A DNA stretch of 64,000 nucleotides from an uncultured Flaviramulus sp. (GCA_947495125.1 CANLXL010000005.1:124001-188000), one strand, 5' to 3'. Shown: positions 27,935-37,629, numbered from the stretch's first letter. Notes: generated by a model from the sequence alone, not told the origin. A program made the numbers and translations.

Positions 27935-29641
27935 ATGAGATACTTGCTTGTACTTACAGTCACCTTACTATTTTTTTCTTGTGCTGAAAAAACAGTGCTG
28001 AAAAGCAAACCCAATGTATTGGTTATCCTTATCGACAATCAGGGATATTATGAATTGAGTCGGAATGGGAATGAAATTGTTCAAACACCAAGGATAGATG
28101 CACTATCAACTACAGCAGTTAATTTTACCGATTTTTATGCACCTCCATTTTGTTCTCCTAGCAGATCGGCACTTTTGACTGGTCGATATGCGCTGAGGGC
28201 TGGTATACACAATACGGTAGGTGGGGTTTCCATTCTCCATAAGGATGAGATTACAATGGCGGACATACTAAAAAAGGAAGGTTACAGCACAGGAGTATTT
28301 GGTAAATGGCACTTGGGGTCGTCCTATCCTTACGCTCCAAAATTTAGAGGTTTTGATGAAGTCTTTGTACATGGAGGAGGAGGTGTAAGCCAGCTTGGTG
28401 ATTATTATGGCAACAATCATATAGATGCTACTTACTCGCATAATGGGAAATTTGTAAAATCCAATGGATTCTCAACAGATGTTCTTTTTGATGAAGCCAT
28501 AAAATATATGGATGGAAAGAAAAGATCAGATGAGCCTTTCTACTGTTATCTAACTACCCCAGCGGTTCATTTTCCGACCAATAGGCATCCCGAAACAACG
28601 CGGCGATTACTTGATCGGGGAGTGGAAGATTCCAAGTACATGGCATTATATTCCATGATTGAAAACGTGGATGATAATATCGGAAAAATAATGGATTATT
28701 TGGAATCTTCAGGTTTAAAGGAAAATACTATAGTCGTTTTGGCATCAGATCAGGGCGTAAATGATCGTGGTGCGCCAATGCACCGCTCGGGCGAATTTCA
28801 GAACAGGGGATTGTCTTTTGATGAAAAGCACCATGTGTACTGCATGATCCAATATCCTAAGCTGACAGACAAGAATCCTGGTGATAATGATAAATTAACA
28901 GGAATGGTGGATGTACTGCCCACAATATTGGATATCTGTGGTATTGAGGAACCATTGAACCTTGATGGGGAGTCATTAAAACCACTATTGGTTGGTTCTA
29001 GCGATTGGAACGATGAACGTAAGCTTATTGTACAATGTCCGCGTTCGCGCGTGAGAAAAAAATGGGAAAACACGGCAGTAAAATATAAAAAGTGGCGTTT
29101 GGTGGATGGCAAAGAACTTTATAATATTGAAAATGACTTTGGGCAAAAGACTGATGTTGCGGGAGACTATCCTGAAATTGTAAAAGAACTTACCAATACT
29201 TATGAAACTTTTTGGAATTCTCTGGCACCGGCGGAGTCATTAATTTCAGCTCATATATTGGGCGCGGACGAGGCACCCGAAATAAGGTTAGTAGGTATGG
29301 ATTGGTATCAGGGCGATGCGCCTTGGACACAGCAAGGACTTGTAAACAGAAAAAGTCAAGGGAAGTGGCGCGTACATATTGAAAATGATGGAAAATATCA
29401 GTTTGAGCTGAGAAGATATCCCCGAGAAAAAATTATGCCTATTGAAGCGGTTTCAGCGTCGATCAAAATTGGAGATGTAGAAGCTAAGGTGGACATTGAC
29501 AAAGCCGATAGTGACGCCATTTTATATCTCGAATTGAAGAAAGGCTCCTATGACATGATTACCACCTTTAAAGATCCTGAGCATACGGAAAGTAAAGATG
29601 GATGGGGTGCGAATTTTGTGCATGTAAGCTATTTAGATTAA
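27935..29641 (+). CDS. Sulfatase lipoprotein with altered metal motif and C-terminal extension
   Basis: A 568-residue lipoprotein (lipobox FFSC, Cys16). Formylglycine motif C73-S-P-S-R with LLTGR, and GKWHLGS, are canonical. The first metal motif reads LIDNQGYYEL instead of the usual DDxGxGD, so the second Asp is Asn. The late motif is ASDQGVND, with Gln where Asn is common. About 130 C-terminal residues beyond the catalytic core form an extra beta-rich domain (from LISAHILGAD to the end). Asn or Gln can still coordinate calcium, so it may be active. It follows the GH95 pair after 45 bases and precedes the 1197-residue fusion gene. Confidence 0.9.
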   Translation: MRYLLVLTVTLLFFSCAEKTVLKSKPNVLVILIDNQGYYELSRNGNEIVQTPRIDALSTTAVNFTDFYAPPFCSPSRSALLTGRYALRAGIHNTVGGVSILHKDEITMADILKKEGYSTGVFGKWHLGSSYPYAPKFRGFDEVFVHGGGGVSQLGDYYGNNHIDATYSHNGKFVKSNGFSTDVLFDEAIKYMDGKKRSDEPFYCYLTTPAVHFPTNRHPETTRRLLDRGVEDSKYMALYSMIENVDDNIGKIMDYLESSGLKENTIVVLASDQGVNDRGAPMHRSGEFQNRGLSFDEKHHVYCMIQYPKLTDKNPGDNDKLTGMVDVLPTILDICGIEEPLNLDGESLKPLLVGSSDWNDERKLIVQCPRSRVRKKWENTAVKYKKWRLVDGKELYNIENDFGQKTDVAGDYPEIVKELTNTYETFWNSLAPAESLISAHILGADEAPEIRLVGMDWYQGDAPWTQQGLVNRKSQGKWRVHIENDGKYQFELRRYPREKIMPIEAVSASIKIGDVEAKVDIDKADSDAILYLELKKGSYDMITTFKDPEHTESKDGWGANFVHVSYLD

Positions 29642-29727
29642 TAGTAAACAAATCGATGTTGGATCAACAATAAAAAATGAAAACAAAAAGAGCACATATA
29701 TTTCTATTCTAAATTAAGCCCATATTG

Positions 29728-32700
29728 ATGAACTCTATAAGAATATTTATTCCACGCATATTATTATGCCTAACCGTTTTTTCATTATCCTGCGAATCAG
29801 TTGTAAAATATGAACGTCCTACAGATAATTGGGCCTTTCGTTCGGTACTGGATGGAAAACCACGAATGTTGAATTTGATGTTAAATACGAATCTATATGT
29901 TAGTTACGATTTGCAACGGGGTAAACTTTATAAGGCATGGCACGGAGGTATTAAACTTGACGGAGCTGTATATACTACAGCTCATGGCGTACAACCTACG
30001 AGTTATGGTCATACGTATTATGAAGACAATAGTACTACTAACCAGTGGAGGTTAAGAAAAGATGGATTAGATGAAAAACCAGAGATAAACTATATCGGTC
30101 ATCAGTTTAAACGGGGACAAGTAGTCATTGAATATGAATTGATTTCTAAATCCGGTGAGAAAATAAGAATTAAAGAGACTCCTGAATATTTGTTTGAAAA
30201 TGAAAAAACGGGTCTTGTCAGAAAATTTGAATTGGTAAATAATTCGAGTGATTATACACCAGTATTATCATTTTTTCTTGATGAAGAACAACAGCCTTTT
30301 ATTGAAATGCGTAGAGGGAAACTAAATAAAAGTGAAACAATTGGTTCCATTGAATTAACTAATAAAAAGGTAGTCTTTGAATCAATGTTTCAACCAGTTG
30401 CTTTTCAGCTTGAAAAAAACATAGAACCTGCGATGACGGAAGTCGATAGAGGGGCTATTTTCATGAAAAGTAATGATTGCAAAATATGTCATTTAAAGCA
30501 TGATAATTTAGTAGGGCCTTCTTATGAGGCCATTGCTAAAAAATACCCATATACTATTGGAGAAGTAACAAGGCTTGCGGATAAAATAATAAACGGAGGA
30601 TCTGGTGCATGGGGTGAAACTATGATGACACCTCATAAAGATTTACCAAAAGGAAGAGCGGAGCAAATGGCGCATTATATTCTGTCTTTAGATGGAGAAA
30701 CGAAACCGAAAACAAAAGTTTCTCAATTGTTTTTAGATGTGCCTTCCATAGAATTTAAACTGGATGATAGATCTAGAAAGACAAAGGAAAAAATTAGTGG
30801 TAAAGGTGTCGTTGTAAATTATTATATGCTGGATAATGATGACATTCTTTATAAAGAATTAACTAAAAAATCGTTGCCTGCGTACAACGGAATTGCGCCT
30901 GCTATTCACCTTGCTGGAAATGACAGTGTATTTAAAAAAGGAAGTAGAACTTTTTATGCTGAGTTTAAGGGATATATTAAATCTGAAAGGGCACAAAATA
31001 AATATTTTAGAATAATAAGTAAAGACGGTTCTAAGTTACACTTAAACGGTAAAGAAGTTATAGATAATGGCGAAAGACATTGGCACAAAGCAAAGGATGC
31101 ACAAGGACATTTAAAGAAAGGGTTGAATGAATTCAAAGTTCAACATTTTTGTGTGGGAACGAATTATGCAATCTCTTTACAATGGTCTGATGATGGTAAA
31201 AATTTCTCTATAGTTCCTGAATCGGTACTTTCTTATAGCTCTGATCAATTCGAAGATATTTTACCCTATGTATCCAAAGACAAACTTATAAGATATATCC
31301 CGGGCGATACCAAACCTTTAAATGCTGTTCATCCGTCTTTTGATGTCGCAACAGTTAGACCCGAAGGATTTAATCCTAGAATAGGCGGCATTGATTTTCT
31401 TTCGGAAGAAGAAATGATAATTTGCACTTGGGATTCTATCGGAGCGGTATACGTTGTGAAAAATTATCAGTCTAAGAATCCGGAGAATATTAAAATAAAG
31501 CAAATAGCCAAGGGGTTGGCAGAACCATTAGGAATAAAAGTAGTAGATGATGAAATCTACGTGCTTCAAAAGCAGGAACTTACCAAGTTAATTGATAATG
31601 ATGGTGATGAAATTATAGATGAATATCAAAAAGTGGCCAACTCATGGGCGGTTACAGACCATTATCATGAATTCGCTTTTGGATTGGTTTATAAAGAAGG
31701 GAGTTTCTACGCAACACTAGCCACCGATCTCGGAAAAGAATACAGTGCTGTAAAAGATAGAGGTCGTGTTATAAAAATAGACAAAGAAACAGGTGACGTT
31801 GAATTTGTCGCCAAAGGTTTCAGAACACCCAATGGCATTGCCGAGGGACCAGATGGCGCAATGTATGTTGCTGATAATCAAGGAAATTGGATTCCGACAA
31901 GTAAAATTATACGTGTAGAGAAAGATAAATTTTATGGCTTTAAATTTGCCGATTTTGAAGAAGTCAAAGATTTAAAAGAAGATCCACCATTGGTTTGGTT
32001 ACCACATGGCGAAATTAGTAATTCACCGAGTCAACCCGCCATACTTAATATTGGTCCATTTAAAGACCAAATGATTCATGGAGATGTAACTCATGGAGGT
32101 ATTAAGCGGGTGTTTATTGATGAAGTAGCGGGTATAAAACAAGGAGCCGTCTTTAGGTTTATTCAAGGTTTGGATGCTGGTATAAACAGAATTATGTGGG
32201 GGCCAGATGGAAGTTTATATGCAGGTGGAATTGGATCTGGTGGAAATTGGAATACCCCTGGGATTTCTTGGTATGCACTTCATAGGCTTAGTTATAACCA
32301 AAAATCAACATTTGAAATGTTGGCGGTTCGTGCGAAAAGCAACGGAATGGAAATAGAATTAACGGAAGCAGTGAGTGAATCGGTTCAATTAAGAATTGAA
32401 GATTTTGTCGCACAACAATACTATTATCAGGCGACAGAAAAGTACGGTGGTCCGAAAATGGGCGTTGAAGATCTGGCGATAGCGGCAGTGCATTTATCTG
32501 ATGATCGGAAAAAAATATTTCTAGAGTTAGATGATATGAAAGAAGGTTATGTAATATATCTCCGTATCAAGAACCCATTTGTAAGTAAAAAAGAACAGTC
32601 ACTTTGGTCAACCGAAACATGGTATACTCTAAATAAAAAGCCTGTTAATACCCCCGGATTTAAACAGAAACAGAAACATTTAGGACATAATATATTGAGT

Positions 32701-33321
32701 AAGGTAGAAATTGAGAAAGGTTGGAAACTCTTATTTGATGGAAAAACTACGAATAATTGGCATAATTATCTTGATGAAAGTGTAAATGAAAAGTGGATTG
32801 TTACAAATAAAGGTGAATTGCACTTGACCGGAAAGGGTGGCGGTCATATAGTTTCTGATAAAGAATATGAGAACTTCGAGTTAACATTGGATTGGAAAAT
32901 TGACGAAGGAGGTAATTCTGGTTTGATGTTTAATGTAGTAGAAGATAAAAAGTATAAAACACCATGGCTTACAGGTCCAGAAATGCAAATGTTAGATAAT
33001 CAAAGACACAAAGGTGGGAGACATGAAAAGCATAGAGCGGGAGATTTATATGATATGATTGCATGTGAGTTTGTAACGGCAAATGAAGGCGGACAATGGA
33101 ATACTATCAAATTAAAAATAAAGGATGGTCACGTTGAACATTGGCAGAACGGCTACAAGGTAGTGGAGTATCAATTGCACGGCGAGGATTGGAGCAAATT
33201 AATTTCTAATTCTAAGTTTAAGAAAATGAAAGATTTTGGAAAAGCAACAAAAGGGAAATTATGTATTCAAGATCATGGCGATAAATTGTGGCTCAGAAAT
33301 ATAAAAATTCGAGAATTGTAG
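29728..33321 (+). CDS. Multidomain lipoprotein: unknown domain, cytochrome c, PA14-like, propeller dehydrogenase-like, DUF1080
   Basis: A 1197-residue lipoprotein (lipobox LSC, Cys22); the ATG at 29728 is preferred to a TTG one codon earlier. Order: residues 25-230 share the YDL-x2-G-x-L-x3-W-x-G signature with the C-terminus of the DUF1080 protein at 12379. A class I cytochrome c follows (C251-K-I-C-H255; Met ligand near 299-300). A PA14-like region spans about 395-505. A propeller and linked beta domain (about 535-985) align with the propeller-cupredoxin protein at 14288. DUF1080 fills about 1000-1197 (NSGLMFNV, GPEMQMLDN). One chain thus joins electron transfer, a dehydrogenase-like propeller and a 3-keto-glycoside-cleaving-type domain. 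The activity is unproven. Confidence 0.85.
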   Translation: MNSIRIFIPRILLCLTVFSLSCESVVKYERPTDNWAFRSVLDGKPRMLNLMLNTNLYVSYDLQRGKLYKAWHGGIKLDGAVYTTAHGVQPTSYGHTYYEDNSTTNQWRLRKDGLDEKPEINYIGHQFKRGQVVIEYELISKSGEKIRIKETPEYLFENEKTGLVRKFELVNNSSDYTPVLSFFLDEEQQPFIEMRRGKLNKSETIGSIELTNKKVVFESMFQPVAFQLEKNIEPAMTEVDRGAIFMKSNDCKICHLKHDNLVGPSYEAIAKKYPYTIGEVTRLADKIINGGSGAWGETMMTPHKDLPKGRAEQMAHYILSLDGETKPKTKVSQLFLDVPSIEFKLDDRSRKTKEKISGKGVVVNYYMLDNDDILYKELTKKSLPAYNGIAPAIHLAGNDSVFKKGSRTFYAEFKGYIKSERAQNKYFRIISKDGSKLHLNGKEVIDNGERHWHKAKDAQGHLKKGLNEFKVQHFCVGTNYAISLQWSDDGKNFSIVPESVLSYSSDQFEDILPYVSKDKLIRYIPGDTKPLNAVHPSFDVATVRPEGFNPRIGGIDFLSEEEMIICTWDSIGAVYVVKNYQSKNPENIKIKQIAKGLAEPLGIKVVDDEIYVLQKQELTKLIDNDGDEIIDEYQKVANSWAVTDHYHEFAFGLVYKEGSFYATLATDLGKEYSAVKDRGRVIKIDKETGDVEFVAKGFRTPNGIAEGPDGAMYVADNQGNWIPTSKIIRVEKDKFYGFKFADFEEVKDLKEDPPLVWLPHGEISNSPSQPAILNIGPFKDQMIHGDVTHGGIKRVFIDEVAGIKQGAVFRFIQGLDAGINRIMWGPDGSLYAGGIGSGGNWNTPGISWYALHRLSYNQKSTFEMLAVRAKSNGMEIELTEAVSESVQLRIEDFVAQQYYYQATEKYGGPKMGVEDLAIAAVHLSDDRKKIFLELDDMKEGYVIYLRIKNPFVSKKEQSLWSTETWYTLNKKPVNTPGFKQKQKHLGHNILSKVEIEKGWKLLFDGKTTNNWHNYLDESVNEKWIVTNKGELHLTGKGGGHIVSDKEYENFELTLDWKIDEGGNSGLMFNVVEDKKYKTPWLTGPEMQMLDNQRHKGGRHEKHRAGDLYDMIACEFVTANEGGQWNTIKLKIKDGHVEHWQNGYKVVEYQLHGEDWSKLISNSKFKKMKDFGKATKGKLCIQDHGDKLWLRNIKIREL

Positions 33322-33548
33322 AAGAATCTAAAGAATTCTTCGAGGTTCTATCACGAGGAATAAGGTGATGTCGCATCTGTCAAAATTTACAATAGCTTGG
33401 TACATGATAATAAAAAAAAATATACTGATTTTTAGATGATTGCATTTTTTTGAGTGTCTTATTAGCGTCTAAAAACAGACCCAAATATTACAGACACAAC
33501 AGAAGTGCTTTTGTTATTATGTTATCAAATTTAAATAAACATAAAATT

Positions 33549-34922
33549 ATGAAGAAATTATATACACTATTTTCCCTTTTTGTTACAATAGGTATACATG
33601 GAATTGCGCAAACATCAGAGCGTCCAAATGTGATACTAATTTTAGCCGATGATTTAGGGGCTGGTGATCTACAAATTACCGGACATCCATATGCCCAAAC
33701 ACCAAATTTGGATAAATTGGCATCTGAAGGGATTCTATTCGATAGAGCTTATGTGTCCGCTGCTTGGTGTGCACCTAGTCGATATGGGATTATGAGTGGG
33801 CAATATCCTGCAAGAGATTTCAACACATCTAGAAATTTAAAGCCTGACGAACCAACAATTACAAAGATTTTAAAAGATGCCGGTTACACTACCGCACATT
33901 TTGGGAAATGGCATTTGAACAAAGGGATGAATTATATTGATACTCCAGGCGATTTTGGTATTGATGACCATTTCACTTACAGTCATAATGGAAATGGTAA
34001 GACATGGTCAAATGAAGAAATGAGTGCAGAACATTGGAGAGAAGAATCTACGGATGCCTATGTAGATATGGCCATTAATTTTATGGACAACAATACATCT
34101 TCAAATACTCCAAAGCCATTTTATATGAATCTTTGGATATTTCCTACCCATTCCTATATCGATCCTACTCCGGAAATGCTTGCTGTTTATGACGGTTTAA
34201 AGGTTGATATGAATGATTTTAGCAAACAACAACAGGAGTTTTTAACCTTTGTTTCGAAACATGGTGACATCAATAAAGCGATGCAAGCTTATTGTGCAGA
34301 CGTTACAGCCATGGATAAGGCGTTGGGTCGATTGTTTGATCATTTAAAAAAGACAGGTTTAGATAAAAATACCATTGTTGTATTTTCGAGTGATAATGGG
34401 CCAGGGCCTTTAGCGTATCAAGTGAAAACCGAAGCACTCGTAAAAAGATATAAAGAAAAACCAACTTTGTTGAACAGTGTGGGGTTTGCAAAAAATTATA
34501 GAGATCGTAAAATAAGTTTTCATGAAGGAGGAATTCGAGTACCTTATATCATTTCTTGGCCAGGTCATTTCCCAGAAGGGATAAAGGATGATAAAACCGT
34601 AATTCAAGGTGTAGACTGGTTACCTACAATTGCGTCCTTGTGTAATGTAGAATTGCCTAAGAGTACTTTTGATGGCATGGATGTTAAATCGGCTTTTTAT
34701 GGAGAAGGAACTAAACGAAAAGACCCGTTGTTTTGGTCTGAAAATGAAAATTCAGTTATACTAAAGGGTAATTGGAAAGGCGTACTAATGAAAAAGGAAT
34801 TCGCTTTATATGATATTATCAAAGATCCTTCGGAAGAGCATGATTTGAAAAGTTCATATACGGATATTGCAAAGAACATGAAAAGTGAATTAAGGGCATG
34901 GCATCAAAGTTTGAAAAACTAA
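33549..34922 (+). CDS. Family S1-type sulfatase
   Basis: A 457-residue secreted sulfatase. The ATG at 33549 is chosen over an in-frame TTG at 33450 because it begins the signal peptide (MKKLYTLFSL, cleavage near residue 21, IAQ). Motifs: ADDLGAGDLQITG, formylglycine motif C74-A-P-S-R with IMSGQ, GKWHLNK and SSDNGPG. All catalytic residues are present. The 227-base gap upstream is larger than most in the cluster and may carry its own promoter, although no clear -7 element was seen. The gene ends just before a palindrome and a decayed DUF1080 fragment. Confidence 0.95.
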   Translation: MKKLYTLFSLFVTIGIHGIAQTSERPNVILILADDLGAGDLQITGHPYAQTPNLDKLASEGILFDRAYVSAAWCAPSRYGIMSGQYPARDFNTSRNLKPDEPTITKILKDAGYTTAHFGKWHLNKGMNYIDTPGDFGIDDHFTYSHNGNGKTWSNEEMSAEHWREESTDAYVDMAINFMDNNTSSNTPKPFYMNLWIFPTHSYIDPTPEMLAVYDGLKVDMNDFSKQQQEFLTFVSKHGDINKAMQAYCADVTAMDKALGRLFDHLKKTGLDKNTIVVFSSDNGPGPLAYQVKTEALVKRYKEKPTLLNSVGFAKNYRDRKISFHEGGIRVPYIISWPGHFPEGIKDDKTVIQGVDWLPTIASLCNVELPKSTFDGMDVKSAFYGEGTKRKDPLFWSENENSVILKGNWKGVLMKKEFALYDIIKDPSEEHDLKSSYTDIAKNMKSELRAWHQSLKN

Positions 34923-34933
34923 TATTTTGTAAA

Positions 34934-34949
34934 TTCTAAATATTTAGAA
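34934..34949. repeat. Perfect 16-bp palindrome
   Basis: TTCTAAATATTTAGAA reads identically on both strands and begins 12 bases after the sulfatase stop. It could fold into an AT-rich hairpin or be a regulator site. No T-run follows, so it is not a convincing intrinsic terminator. Confidence 0.35.
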
Positions 34950-34992
34950 AGTACATCAATCATTCTTTTTGGAGTGAATTTCATTGTTTTGG

Positions 34993-35215
34993 GGAATGCT
35001 ATCAAATTAAAAATAAGGATGGTCACGTTGAGCATTGGCAGAACGGCTACAAGGTAGTGGAGTATCAATTGCACGATGGGCGCTGGGATAAATTGGTTTC
35101 CAATTCTAAATTCAAGAAAATGAAAGATTTTGGAAAAGCAACAAAGGGAAAATTGTGTATTCAAGATCATGGCGATAAATTGTGGCTCAGAAATATAAAA
35201 ATTCGAGAATTGTAG
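34993..35215 (+). pseudogene. Remnant of a third DUF1080 gene (3' end only)
   Basis: These 223 bases match the last 224 bases of the 1197-residue fusion gene (33098-33321), ending at the equivalent stop codon. One base is missing in the A-rich run near 35012, which breaks the frame. Part of the middle has diverged while still encoding conservative changes (HDGRWDKLVSNSKFKK versus HGEDWSKLISNSKFKK). It therefore looks like the tail of a once-functional, diverged paralogue and not a fresh copy. No start or upstream domain survives. Confidence 0.8.
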
Positions 35216-35244
35216 ATGAATTAGGTAAATAAAGACAACAGCAA

Positions 35245-37191
35245 ATGAAAACAACTAAGCGTACAACTCTGTTCAGTAAAATAATATTTTTTTATACTAC
35301 CCGTGTAAACGGTCTGTTCTTATTCTTTGCAATGGCTATACTGTTATTGTATTCCTGCTCGGGAACTAAAGAAGGTGATATTTCCATGTCGTCTTCGGAT
35401 AAGTTTACGCCTAACTGGGAGTCCTTGTCCACATATGAAATTCCAGAATGGTTCCGCGATGCCAAATTCGGAATATTTATCCATTGGGGTGTATACAGCG
35501 TTCCGGCCTATCGCAATGAATGGTATCCAAGAAATATATATAGAAAGCAAAGTCCGGAACACAAATATCATGTAGAGACCTATGGGTTTCCTAAGGAATT
35601 TGGCTATAAGAATTTTATAACTGATTTTAGAGCCGAAAACTGGATCCCAAAAGAATGGGCAAAACTGTTTAAAGAAACCGGTGCAAAATATGTTGTGCCG
35701 GTTGCCGAACACCACGATGGCTTTCCTATGTACGATTGCTCATTTACAAAGTACAATGCGGTGAACATGGGACCAAAACGAGATGTTATTGGTGACTTGC
35801 TTATAGCTTGCCGTGATCTTGGTTTAAAAACAGGCGTATCATCTCATCGGGCGTTTAATTGGGAATTTTATGCCCAGGAGGAGGATTTTGATACCTGGGA
35901 TACTGCGTATGAACAACTTTATGGAAAAAGAAGAACACAAAAGTGGCCCGATCAGGAATTTGCAAAAGACTGGTACGGCCGTACAAAAGAACTGGCCCTT
36001 AAATATGAACCAGATATTTTTTGGTTTGATTTTTATCTGGATCAACCGGAACTTCGCGATGTGAGATATCAATTCGCAGCAGATTATTATAACGCATCCC
36101 TGAAATGGGAGAAGGATGTGGTCTTGCAGTACAAATACGATATTTACGATCCACGGGTAGGTCTGCTTGATATAGAAAGAGGTAAACTTAGTGGCATACG
36201 AAGATTGCCATGGCAGACCGACACCTCCATTAGCTTTAGAGGCTGGAGCTATATTCAAAATCCGGATTACAAACCAGCGGGGTTACTTATCGATGATCTC
36301 ATTGACATCGTAAGTAAAAATGGCAATTTATTACTGAACATTGGTCCAAAACCTGACGGGACTATTCCTGAGGAACAACAAGCGATCTTGCTTGAAATGG
36401 GTAAATGGCTTAAGGTAAATGGTGAATCGATCTATGGTACCAGACCTTGGGTGAAATATGGTGAAGGTCCAACGAAAACAAAAGAAGGCGCCCATCAAGA
36501 GGGAGACAACAAGGGTGGTACCTCCAAGGATTATCGTTTCACAGTCAAGGGAGACATTCTGTATGTGACCTGTATGGGGTGGCCGGAAGACGATTTTTCC
36601 ATTGCGTCGTTGGGAAAAGATACCACTGAAAAATTTGAAATCCAAATCAAGGATCTGGCACTCCTGGGCTATGATGGGACATTGAAATGGAAACAAACCC
36701 CCGGGAATTTGACTATTGAACGCCCGGCAGAGAAGACCGGAGATCATGCCTTTGTTTTTAAAATCAATATGAACGGCCTTACCAAACAAATGTCCGACTA
36801 TGAAAGTAGCATCCCTGAAGAACCAGAGACTGTATATTGCCTTCCTGGCAACAGTTTACGTAATGGTGAAGGATACGGTGTTAGGGATGGAAATATTAAC
36901 AACTGGGATAAAGATGTGGTATTGAGGTGGAATATAAAAATTAGAAAAGCGGGGAAATATCAGATAAGTATAGAACAAAGAAACCATATGGGTGAAAAAT
37001 ATATACTAGAAGTTAATGGACAACAATTAACCAATCCGGCGGAAAATACTGAACAAGCGTTTTTTGATCTTATTTTAGGGGAAGTTCAATTCGATCGGCC
37101 AGGCAACTACGAATTAACCATGAAGGCACTTCCGGATGAAGAATGGCATAAAAAACTTTTATTAAAACAAATTAAACTCATTGGTATATGA
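35245..37191 (+). CDS. GH29 alpha-L-fucosidase-like enzyme with long C-terminal extension
   Basis: A 648-residue enzyme. The N-terminus has a hydrophobic segment ending in a lipobox-like LLYSC at about residue 38, so it is probably a lipoprotein. GH29 motifs: KFGIFIHWGVYSVPAYRNEWYP, the YVVPVAEHHDGFPMYD strand, and IFWFDFYLD with candidate nucleophile Asp262. After the catalytic and beta-sandwich domains (to about 510) there are about 130 extra residues with a galactose-binding-like or CBM-like look (YQISIEQRNHMGEKYILEVNG). It is the last gene of the long plus-strand cluster, and a strong hairpin terminator lies about 280 bases downstream. Confidence 0.92.
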   Translation: MKTTKRTTLFSKIIFFYTTRVNGLFLFFAMAILLLYSCSGTKEGDISMSSSDKFTPNWESLSTYEIPEWFRDAKFGIFIHWGVYSVPAYRNEWYPRNIYRKQSPEHKYHVETYGFPKEFGYKNFITDFRAENWIPKEWAKLFKETGAKYVVPVAEHHDGFPMYDCSFTKYNAVNMGPKRDVIGDLLIACRDLGLKTGVSSHRAFNWEFYAQEEDFDTWDTAYEQLYGKRRTQKWPDQEFAKDWYGRTKELALKYEPDIFWFDFYLDQPELRDVRYQFAADYYNASLKWEKDVVLQYKYDIYDPRVGLLDIERGKLSGIRRLPWQTDTSISFRGWSYIQNPDYKPAGLLIDDLIDIVSKNGNLLLNIGPKPDGTIPEEQQAILLEMGKWLKVNGESIYGTRPWVKYGEGPTKTKEGAHQEGDNKGGTSKDYRFTVKGDILYVTCMGWPEDDFSIASLGKDTTEKFEIQIKDLALLGYDGTLKWKQTPGNLTIERPAEKTGDHAFVFKINMNGLTKQMSDYESSIPEEPETVYCLPGNSLRNGEGYGVRDGNINNWDKDVVLRWNIKIRKAGKYQISIEQRNHMGEKYILEVNGQQLTNPAENTEQAFFDLILGEVQFDRPGNYELTMKALPDEEWHKKLLLKQIKLIGI

Positions 37192-37467
37192 AATAAGTAG
37201 TGCAGATGGTTCTGTTTCAATAAATAGAAAAGGCTGTGTTTTTTTAAAAGAGAATCTGATTTCAAGAAGCTAGAGCACAGGAAGTTTTAAACGTTTAATA
37301 TATAGGTTTCAAGATTTGATTATTTATAATCGGACCGCGGTTCGAACGCTATTTTAAACAGCTGATATTCAAAAGTTAATTTGTGCTTAAAAATCTAGGT
37401 ACCAATTAACACACCTTATTGTATTTTAAAAATTAAATGAACTTATTCAAAATTATAGTTAAAAGCA

Positions 37468-37499
37468 AAAAAGTGGGCGTTATAAAACACTCACTTTTT
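37468..37499. terminator. Bidirectional intrinsic terminator
   Basis: A 14-bp arm AAAAAGTGGGCGTT pairs with AACACTCACTTTTT across a four-base loop, with one mismatch and one G-U pair. The arms are A-rich on the left and T-rich on the right. It sits between a plus-strand operon ending at 37191 and a minus-strand operon ending at 37642, where a shared terminator is expected. Confidence 0.7.
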
Positions 37500-37533
37500 C
37501 ACCATTTAACTTATACTTACGATTTATTTTTTC

Positions 37534-37629
37534 TTATAATTTTTTTAATTCTTCTACAACTTCTTTCGTTGTGAAAACGTGACTGGATATCATTATGAAA
37601 TTTACTAGAGCTCCTTCACTTAAACCATC
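37534..37629 (-). pseudogene. Possible gene remnant downstream of the DoxX-like gene
   Basis: On the minus strand 31 codons between two stops read as a protein-like peptide beginning DGLSEGALVNF and ending KEVVEELKKL. It directly follows the DoxX-like gene without a proper start. It looks like the C-terminal scrap of a deleted gene, but the family is not recognised and chance cannot be excluded. Confidence 0.25.

Larger units (their letters stand above)
34923..35244 (+). other. Gap holding a palindrome and a decayed DUF1080 tail
   Basis: A 322-base gap between the sulfatase and the second GH29 gene. It holds a perfect 16-bp AT-rich palindrome at 34934-34949 and a frameshifted copy of a DUF1080 gene 3' end at 34993-35215. 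The final 29 bases form the leader of the GH29 gene. No intact gene is visible on either strand. Confidence 0.7.

Noticed and set aside
33450-33548. TTG start giving 33 extra residues on a sulfatase
   Set aside because: The signal peptide begins at the ATG 33549, so the upstream part is probably untranslated leader.
34919-35254. Minus-strand open frame of about 111 codons
   Set aside because: It is antisense to the DUF1080 remnant, which has a far better explanation on the plus strand.
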